From contig NZ_JAIQWW010000005.1 of NCBI RefSeq assembly GCF_020164455.1, positions 186,001 through 250,000 of the forward strand: DNA of 64,000 nucleotides, in the 5' to 3' direction. The first letter of the stretch is position 1. Every line of letters starts with the position of its first letter. This DNA comes from Phyllobacterium chamaecytisi (lineage in GTDB: Bacteria; Pseudomonadota; Alphaproteobacteria; Rhizobiales; Rhizobiaceae). The notes beneath the pieces are model-generated. The model was not told where the DNA came from. It did not search any database and worked only from the letters and a program-made list of their open reading frames with translations. Shown piece by piece: positions 56,858-64,000 of this stretch. Position numbers and translations under genes: made by a program.

Positions 56858-57315
56858 TGATTGTCGAGCCGGATCGGCATGTGCACGCGACCGCGGTCCT
56901 CATCGGCGATCGCGGTATTCTGATCTCGGGCCCTTCCGGATCGGGTAAATCATCGATTGCCAGTGAACTGATGCGGCGAGCGGTTGCCAGAGGCGCATTT
57001 GCTGCACTGATCTGCGACGATCAGTGTCTTTTGCAAGCCATATCCGGCCGCTTGGTCTGCGCTGCCCCTGCCTCGTTGCAGGGCGGGTTGGAGGTGCGCG
57101 GCTCGGGCTTGCATACGGCTGATTTTGAAACTTGCGGGGTGATCCATCTTGCCGTTGAACTGACCAAGCCCGAACAAGCCGTTCGATTTGCGAGTGACGC
57201 TAGAATAGTGCTCGAAGGCGTCGCGATCCCACATCTAATTTTACCTGAACGGGAGGTGGACGCAGCTTGCCGGGCCGTGGAGGCGAGGCTTTTCCGGGCG
57301 TTTTGGAAAAAATAG
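56857..57315 (+). CDS. hprK: HPr kinase/phosphorylase, short alphaproteobacterial form
   Basis: 152 residues, only the C-terminal catalytic domain of HprK (Bacillus HprK is about 310 aa). P-loop GPSGSGKSSIASELMRR starts at residue 25, and ICDDQCLL and the HPrK loop with GVIHLAVEL follow. Short forms lacking the N-terminal domain are normal in alphaproteobacteria. It phosphorylates HPr on a serine; the target Ser61 is in the HPr encoded 600 bp downstream. It overlaps chvG by 1 bp. Confidence 0.93.
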   Translation: MIVEPDRHVHATAVLIGDRGILISGPSGSGKSSIASELMRRAVARGAFAALICDDQCLLQAISGRLVCAAPASLQGGLEVRGSGLHTADFETCGVIHLAVELTKPEQAVRFASDARIVLEGVAIPHLILPEREVDAACRAVEARLFRAFWKK

Positions 57316-57499
57316 GACAATCGATTCAAATGGTTGCAATGTTGCACTGCGATAAAATGACTGACCGTCTTGCTCAGGCCATTTTTCCGCTTGCCTTCAC
57401 GATTCGTCCTGCCAAAATGCGACACCTGCCAAACGGGGCATTCAATGCGCAGTAAAAAGCCCAAACCCAAGGGGCTGGCGCGACAGGAGCAGTTTCAGA

Positions 57500-57901
57500 A
57501 TGATCGGACTCGTGCTTGTGACGCACGGAAGACTGGCTGAAGAATTTCATCATGCCGTGGAGCATGTGGTCGGCCAGCAGGAATATTTGGAAACCGTCTC
57601 GATCGGTGCGGATGACGATATGGAGCAGCGGCGGCGTGACATCGTCGATGCAGTTGCCCGTGCCGACAATGGTTCGGGCGTTATTATCCTGACAGACATG
57701 TTTGGTGGTACGCCTTCCAATCTGGCCATCTCGGTGATGGAATCGGGACGGATCGAAGTCATTGCCGGAGTTAATCTGCCGATGCTGATCAAGCTTTCCA
57801 GTGTGCGGGTTACCAATGACATGGCAGCTGCATTGCGCGAAGGTCAGGATGCCGGACGGAAGTATATCAATGTGGCCAGTCAGGTGCTGACAGCCAAATA
57901 G
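57500..57901 (+). CDS. manX: PTS EIIA component, mannose-type (PTS-Ntr-like regulatory)
   Basis: 133-residue EIIA(Man) domain. The phospho-acceptor His9 lies in VLVTHGRLAEEF, and GSGVIILTDMFGGTPSNLAI is the family core. No EIIB, IIC or IID genes are near, so this is a regulatory PTS lacking sugar transport, as is usual in alphaproteobacteria. It receives phosphate from HPr. Confidence 0.92.
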   Translation: MIGLVLVTHGRLAEEFHHAVEHVVGQQEYLETVSIGADDDMEQRRRDIVDAVARADNGSGVIILTDMFGGTPSNLAISVMESGRIEVIAGVNLPMLIKLSSVRVTNDMAAALREGQDAGRKYINVASQVLTAK

Positions 57902-57925
57902 GGCTTATGCTCAAAGAGGAAATAA

Positions 57926-58240
57926 ATGCGCCTGACTGCCGAAACAACCGGTACGTTTGACCCGGATAACGCACTTGTCGAGGAATTCGAGATCGTCAAC
58001 CGGCGTGGTCTGCACGCGCGCGCATCTGCCAAGTTCGTCCAGCTCGTCGATGGCTACGACGTGCATGTTAGGGTCGAAAAGGATGGAATGACCGTTGGCG
58101 GCACTTCGATCATGGGTCTGATGATGCTTGCTGCGTCTCCTGGCTGCTGCATCAAGGTCAGCGCCTCCGGTGTACAGGCGCGCGAGTTGATGAAGGCTCT
58201 CGGCACGCTCATTGCCGACAAGTTCGGCGAAGAAGCCTGA
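57926..58240 (+). CDS. ptsH: Phosphocarrier protein HPr
   Basis: 104 residues. His30 in RRGLHARASAKF is the PTS phospho-histidine, and Ser61 in GGTSIMGLMMLAAS matches the HprK regulatory serine (Ser46 of Bacillus). An N-terminal extension of about 15 residues relative to classical HPr is typical in rhizobia. It lies 24 bp after the EIIA gene and completes the chvI-chvG-hprK-EIIA-HPr cluster. Confidence 0.93.
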   Translation: MRLTAETTGTFDPDNALVEEFEIVNRRGLHARASAKFVQLVDGYDVHVRVEKDGMTVGGTSIMGLMMLAASPGCCIKVSASGVQARELMKALGTLIADKFGEEA

Positions 58241-58393
58241 TTGATGCAACTCCCATTGTCGAATCATATGCACGCATAAGGATTTCTTTATATCCCATTG
58301 TGCGGCGGGGTCTAATCTGCTAGTCAACGTCATCTCCGGTCGCCCGATCAATAGTGCGCGGCCAAATGGAAACGAAGACGGAGCTGACACGAG

Positions 58394-59794
<1,401 letters not shown>

Positions 59795-59823
59795 TCTGAC
59801 TAGTATATACCCACAAGATATAG

Positions 59824-59853
59824 AAACCGAAGGATTGACAAATCCTTCGGTTT
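59824..59853 (+). terminator. ahcY terminator
   Basis: Thirteen-bp stem AAACCGAAGGATT (59824-59836) / AATCCTTCGGTTT (59841-59853) with loop GACA, then a T-rich tail. Confidence 0.93.
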
Positions 59854-60001
59854 TCTTTTTTGCGCCTAGTTCTTCCCGTCGATTCGCTCAAGGTTTATTG
59901 TAGTGATTCGGGATGACGGTATTCCAGGTGGGCCGCTTGTTTAAAATTACAGGCGGAAGGGAACAGCCGGCATTCGTCAGGATGGGGCAGCGACGGTTGA
60001 T

Positions 60002-62533
60002 ATGAAGATTGGGACAAGTGATGTTCGCAGTAAAGATGCAGCACACGGACCGGTGCTGAACAGACTGCGGAGGATCCTGGCTAAAGGCACAAGTTCAGCC
60101 CTGCCGGTCCTGTTGATGTCTTCCTTGTCGGCTCGTGCTCAGGACGCGCTCGGAAAAATCACGACACCCTTTGGCGTAGAGGTCGGTACGTTCGAAGTCG
60201 TGCAGTTCGCTATTTTCCTTGGCGCCATGGGTGCAGCGCTACTTTCCGCAGGCTGGCTTATCCGCGAGCGCAGTCGTATTGCCCAAGAAAATCGCCAATT
60301 GCGCGACAAGGTTGCGGACCTCAACGTGACAGTCCAGCGCAATGAGGCCCTGCTTAATCTCAAGGATCAGCGCGTGATCGTGTGGGAAGGCGCTTCGAGT
60401 ACGCCCAATCTCATCGGCACTCTTCCTCCGGAGATTGGCGTGCCAGAAGGTCGCGCGCTGTTTTTGGCCTTCGGGCGATGGCTACGTGTCGATTCCGTTA
60501 CGCTGCTTGATCGTTCCATCTCGGCTTTGCGCGAGAAAGCGCGGCCATTCGACATTGCGGTCGAAACCTCGAAGGGCGCACCGCTGGAAGTGCAGGGCCG
60601 CACCTCCGGCGGTTATGCAATAGTGCGTTTCATCAATCTCGGTGAGACCCGGGTCGCGCAGGCGCTGCTCAAGTCTGAAAACTATCAGCTTAATGAGGCC
60701 GTCACCACACTGCGCGGCTTGCTGGAATCGATTGATATGCCATCCTGGAGCCGTGATGGTGATGGCCGTCTCAACTGGGTAAACATGGCCTATGCCAAGG
60801 CTGTTGATGTTCGCGATCCGCAGATTGCGATTCGCGACGGTCGCGAATTGTTCGGCGCACAGGCGCGAGAAAAGATCGAACGCGACAAAGTAGCAAACCG
60901 GCGCTTCCAGGAACAGCTGTCGACTGTGGTTGGTGGCGATCGTCATGTCTTCCGGGTCACCGACGTGGCCAGTAGTGCGGGTTCGGCCGGCCTCGCGACC
61001 GACGTCAGCGAAGTCGAACTGATCCGTGAAGAGTTCAAGCGAACGGTTCTCAATCATTCGGACACACTCGACCAGCTGAACACTGCTGTCGCGATGTTCG
61101 ACGCCAATCGCAAGCTACAGTTCCACAACCAGGCGTTTGCCAAGCTCTGGGGACTGGACATGGCATTCCTTGACAGTAGCCCCGACAATGCGATGCTGCT
61201 CGATCGCTTCCGCAGTGATGGAATCCTGCCGGAGCAGCAAGATTGGCGCCGGTGGAAGGAAACGGTGTTGTCGGCCTATCATTCGGTCGAGTCGCAGGAG
61301 CATATCTGGTATCTGACCGATGGGCGCACGCTGCGTGTCATCGTCAATCCACAGCCAAAGGGCGGGGTGACCTGGGTCTTCGAAAACCTTACAGAGAAGC
61401 TCGAGCTGCAAAGCCGTTACAATACATTGATCAAGGTGCAGGGTCAGACGTTGGACCATCTGGCGGAAGGCGTCGCCGTTTTCGGCTCAGACGGAAAGAT
61501 TCGTCTATCGAATCCTGCTTTCGCTTCCCTCTGGTCGCTGAAGCGCGAGCAAATCTCTGAGGGTATGCACATTTCGGCCATTCGCCGGTTGTGTGAACCG
61601 GTCTCGGATGCTGCACATTGGGAAACCTTTGTCACCACCGTGACTGGTTTTGACGACGAGCGACTGTCTCTCTCGGGACATCTCGAACTCAGCTCCGGCA
61701 AAATTCTCTATTATGCGACGGCGCCGCTGCCAAACGGTCAGACCATGCTGACTTTCGTTGATGTGACGGACTCGGTGCAAGTGGAGCGCGCGCTGAAGGA
61801 GAAGAATGAAGCTCTGGAGCGGACGGATGAGTTGAAGAACGATTTCGTTCAGCATGTGTCCTATGAGCTGCGATCGCCTTTGACCAATATCATCGGCTTT
61901 ACCGAACTTCTGCAGACACCGATGACAGGGCCGCTCAATGACCGTCAACGCGATTATCTCGATCACATCGGCACGTCCTCTTCGGTGCTGCTGACGATCG
62001 TCAACGACATTCTCGATCTCGCCACCGTCGATGCCGGTATCATGGAACTCGATATCAGCGATGTGTCGGTCACCGATGCTATCGCCACTGCATCCGAGAA
62101 GGTAGCGGAACGATTCAGGGAGCATAATATCCTGCTCGACATCCGCATCGCACCAGGAACGGGTTCGTTTCGTGCCGACGCCAGCCGGGTCAAGCAGGTT
62201 CTATCCAATCTTCTCAGCAATGCTGCCAACTACGCGCCTGAAGGCAGCACGGTGACGCTCGCATGCTGGCGCGACCAGGCCGAAATGGTGTTCAGCGTCA
62301 AGGACAATGGCCCAGGCATGCCGGATTATGTTCTCGACAGCATCTTCAAGCGCTTCCAGCCCTATCCCAATGGCGGCCGCAAGCGTGGAGCCGGCCTCGG
62401 ACTTTCCATAGTCAAGGGTTTCGTCGAATTGCATGGCGGTACGGTCGATATCGATAGCGGCGCCGGCAAAGGCACGCTGGTGACCTGCCGGTTCCCGGTG
62501 GAGGCGCGCACATTCAGCATCGCTGCCGAATAA
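60002..62533 (+). CDS. divL: DivL-like PAS histidine-kinase homologue with Tyr in place of the phospho-His
   Basis: 843 residues. N-terminal membrane anchor (FAIFLGAMGAALLSAGWLI, about 77-95), three PAS-like regions (about 230-330, 365-460 and 485-600), a HisKA domain and an intact HATPase domain with N-box LLSNAANYAPEG, G1 DNGPGMP and G2 RGAGLGLSI. The H-box reads FVQHVSYELRSPLTNI, with Tyr621 at the position of the usual His. This is the DivL signature from Caulobacter (VSYQLRTPL). DivL signals to CckA and so to CtrA in the cell cycle. The gene is 7 bp upstream of the TsaE fusion. Confidence 0.9.
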   Translation: MKIGTSDVRSKDAAHGPVLNRLRRILAKGTSSALPVLLMSSLSARAQDALGKITTPFGVEVGTFEVVQFAIFLGAMGAALLSAGWLIRERSRIAQENRQLRDKVADLNVTVQRNEALLNLKDQRVIVWEGASSTPNLIGTLPPEIGVPEGRALFLAFGRWLRVDSVTLLDRSISALREKARPFDIAVETSKGAPLEVQGRTSGGYAIVRFINLGETRVAQALLKSENYQLNEAVTTLRGLLESIDMPSWSRDGDGRLNWVNMAYAKAVDVRDPQIAIRDGRELFGAQAREKIERDKVANRRFQEQLSTVVGGDRHVFRVTDVASSAGSAGLATDVSEVELIREEFKRTVLNHSDTLDQLNTAVAMFDANRKLQFHNQAFAKLWGLDMAFLDSSPDNAMLLDRFRSDGILPEQQDWRRWKETVLSAYHSVESQEHIWYLTDGRTLRVIVNPQPKGGVTWVFENLTEKLELQSRYNTLIKVQGQTLDHLAEGVAVFGSDGKIRLSNPAFASLWSLKREQISEGMHISAIRRLCEPVSDAAHWETFVTTVTGFDDERLSLSGHLELSSGKILYYATAPLPNGQTMLTFVDVTDSVQVERALKEKNEALERTDELKNDFVQHVSYELRSPLTNIIGFTELLQTPMTGPLNDRQRDYLDHIGTSSSVLLTIVNDILDLATVDAGIMELDISDVSVTDAIATASEKVAERFREHNILLDIRIAPGTGSFRADASRVKQVLSNLLSNAANYAPEGSTVTLACWRDQAEMVFSVKDNGPGMPDYVLDSIFKRFQPYPNGGRKRGAGLGLSIVKGFVELHGGTVDIDSGAGKGTLVTCRFPVEARTFSIAAE

Positions 62534-62540
62534 ACTCTCC

Positions 62541-64000
62541 ATGACATCAATCATCATTCAACTTGCGACACCCGAGGATACGACAAGGCTTGGCCAGGAT
62601 CTGGCACTGGCGTTGCGCAAGGGTGATCTCGTCACGTTGTCCGGAGATCTCGGTGCCGGCAAGTCGACGCTCGCACGGGGACTGATACGTACCATCGCCG
62701 ATGACAATCTTTATGAGGTGCCGAGCCCGACCTTCACCATCGTGCAGTCCTATCCGGAGTTGCGCCTGCCAATAAGTCATGTCGATCTTTTTCGCCTGAC
62801 TTCTGTCGATGAGCTGGATGAGCTCGGTCTTGATGAAGCCCTGGAGGATGGTGCCGTTGTAGTGGAATGGCCGGAACGGGCGGGGGATACATTATCAGCG
62901 TCCAGTTTGACGGCAACGCTTGTGAATGACGGCGACGGCCGGAAGGCGTTGATCGAGGGCGAACCGGCTGCATTGGCGCGGCTGCAACGCTCCCTGGCAA
63001 TTCGCGAGTTTCTCGCCGAAGAAGGATTCGCCACGGCTGAGCGGCGCTATCTGCTTGGCGACGCTTCAGCCCGTGGTTACGAAACCATTGCAATGGGCGA
63101 GGGGCCCCCGTTTATTCTCATGAATTCGCCTTACAATCCAGGTGGTCCAGTCCTTCGTGACGGCAAGACCTATATGCAAATCGCGCACCTTTCCCAGTCC
63201 GTGAATGCATTCGTCGCGCTTGACAGGCTGCTCACGTCACGCGGCTTCACGGTGCCGAAAATCGCCGCACAGGATTTGGAGAATGGTTTTCTCATCCTTG
63301 AAAATCTTGGCAGCGAGGGGGTACTGGATGCTCAAGGCGCGCCAATCCTCGAACGCTATGAAGCAACGGTCCGTTTGCTGGCAACTCTGCACCAGCATTC
63401 CTGGTCCAAGGATATCAATTTAGGCGAAGGCATTTCCCATCACATCCACGATTTCGATCGCGATGCCATGATGATCGAGGTCGAGCTTCTGTCCGATTGG
63501 TATGTGCCGCGGATACGTGGAGCAGCGCTCGGACCCGCCCAAAAGGCAGAATATGTGGCTGCATGGGATGAAGTATTCAGCCAACTAAGTAAGACGGAGA
63601 CAAGCCTTCTCCTGCGCGATGTTCACTCACCCAACATCCTATGGCGCGAAAACGAAAATGGTATCAATCGTGTCGGACTTATTGACTTTCAGGACGCCAT
63701 GATTGGACCGTCAGCCTATGACGTTGCGTCATTGATCTTCGATGCGCGCGTCACGATTGCCCCAGACATACAGGATCATTTGCTTGGCACCTATATCGAC
63801 GAACGGCGCTCGGCTGATCCCGGTTTTGACGAAGCATTGTTCCGTAAGGCGTTCGCCATCATGGCGGCACAGCGCAATGCCAAGATACTTGGTATTTTCG
63901 TCCGACTCGACGAACGTGACGGCAAGTCCTTTTATCTGAAACATCTGCCGCGCATCCGCTCCTATCTTGATCGCGTTATTGTTCATCCTGCACTGGCGCC
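62541..64000 (+). CDS. tsaE: TsaE ATPase fused to a phosphotransferase domain (partial)
   Basis: About 486 codons seen; the 3' end is beyond the window and no stop is reached. Residues 1-150 are TsaE, the P-loop ATPase of the t6A37 tRNA-modification complex (TsaB/D/E), with Walker A LSGDLGAGKSTLARGL near residue 36 and PSPTFTIVQSY after it. From about 165 on, an aminoglycoside/choline-kinase-like phosphotransferase follows: LLRDVHSPNILW is its catalytic Brenner-type loop (HxxN), and GLIDFQDAMIGPSAYDVASL the metal-binding Asp. It resembles the AmgK kinases of sugar recycling. The fusion is known in alphaproteobacteria as far as I recall. It is 7 bp downstream of divL. Confidence 0.87.
   Translation, partial: MTSIIIQLATPEDTTRLGQDLALALRKGDLVTLSGDLGAGKSTLARGLIRTIADDNLYEVPSPTFTIVQSYPELRLPISHVDLFRLTSVDELDELGLDEALEDGAVVVEWPERAGDTLSASSLTATLVNDGDGRKALIEGEPAALARLQRSLAIREFLAEEGFATAERRYLLGDASARGYETIAMGEGPPFILMNSPYNPGGPVLRDGKTYMQIAHLSQSVNAFVALDRLLTSRGFTVPKIAAQDLENGFLILENLGSEGVLDAQGAPILERYEATVRLLATLHQHSWSKDINLGEGISHHIHDFDRDAMMIEVELLSDWYVPRIRGAALGPAQKAEYVAAWDEVFSQLSKTETSLLLRDVHSPNILWRENENGINRVGLIDFQDAMIGPSAYDVASLIFDARVTIAPDIQDHLLGTYIDERRSADPGFDEALFRKAFAIMAAQRNAKILGIFVRLDERDGKSFYLKHLPRIRSYLDRVIVHPALA

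Noticed and set aside
57267-57455. A 62-codon plus-strand frame between hprK and the EIIA gene
   Set aside because: It starts inside hprK without a ribosome site and has no recognisable family features.
58241-58393. A possible SAH or SAM riboswitch upstream of ahcY
   Set aside because: No known riboswitch consensus could be recognised by eye. A covariance-model search would be decisive.

Overview
The window is a stretch of alphaproteobacterial chromosome, most likely from the Hyphomicrobiales (Rhizobiales), in or near Phyllobacteriaceae/Brucellaceae. The main evidence is gene order and protein sequence: rho-hemJ-hemE beside a DnaA-box-rich gap, mnmE-mnmG-rsmG-parA-parB-holA, the ChvG/ChvI-HprK-EIIA-HPr cluster, a DivL-type histidine kinase and hslV-GNAT-hslU. 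The genus is inferred, not proven. Coding density is high, and one tRNA gene but no rRNA gene was seen. No CRISPR array or recognisable insertion sequence was found.

Region 1 (1-19.8 kb) is mostly metabolism and housekeeping: a YkvA protein, an exported IalB-like protein, rlmN, a LysE exporter, argG, an M3 peptidase, and an esterase/haloperoxidase. It also holds the divergent ohr/ohrR peroxide pair with two clear operator palindromes, asd, an MHS-type transporter with a large extra loop, leuB and leuD. A CitE-like lyase, a mini-zincin, a TetR regulator and the Trm112-LON-thioredoxin-ProX run follow.

Region 2 (20.0-21.5 kb) is the only clearly accessory-looking segment. A tRNA-Gly(GCC) gene is followed by one gene for an MrcB-N(DUF3578)/HNH nuclease. 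The gene lies between two exact 19-bp copies of the tRNA terminator tail, and the second copy ends a strongly structured RNA-like segment upstream of holA.

Region 3 (21.5-42 kb) is the replication origin neighbourhood: holA, parB, parA, rsmG, mnmG, mnmE, a YyaL-like protein, rho, hemJ and hemE. The putative oriC is at 33,980-34,376. After it come the PEP-synthase regulatory kinase, maf, aroE, coaE, dnaQ, secB, fxsA, a Tim44-like protein, mltA, an Smr protein and an XRE regulator. Three parS sites (one inside rsmG) lie 6.6-9.2 kb to the left of oriC. A fourth, inside mltA, lies about 6 kb to the right, so parS sites bracket the origin.

Region 4 (42-51.6 kb) contains hslVU with an acetyltransferase gene between them, the histidine genes hisB-(DUF2628)-hisH-hisA-hisF-hisE with mostly overlapping or very short junctions, coaA, alkB and a BON-LysM protein. 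Region 5 (51.7-64 kb) contains arfB and pckA, divergent from the chvI-chvG-hprK-EIIA-HPr envelope/carbon regulatory cluster. It continues with ahcY, a DivL-like kinase with tyrosine at the phospho-acceptor position, and a TsaE-phosphotransferase fusion that runs off the end of the window.

Most genes are conventional. The points that deserve a second look are the tRNA-adjacent nuclease gene with its duplicated terminator and structured RNA, the spread of parS around oriC, the hairpin-rich gap between mnmG and mnmE, and the periplasmic insertion in the MHS transporter.
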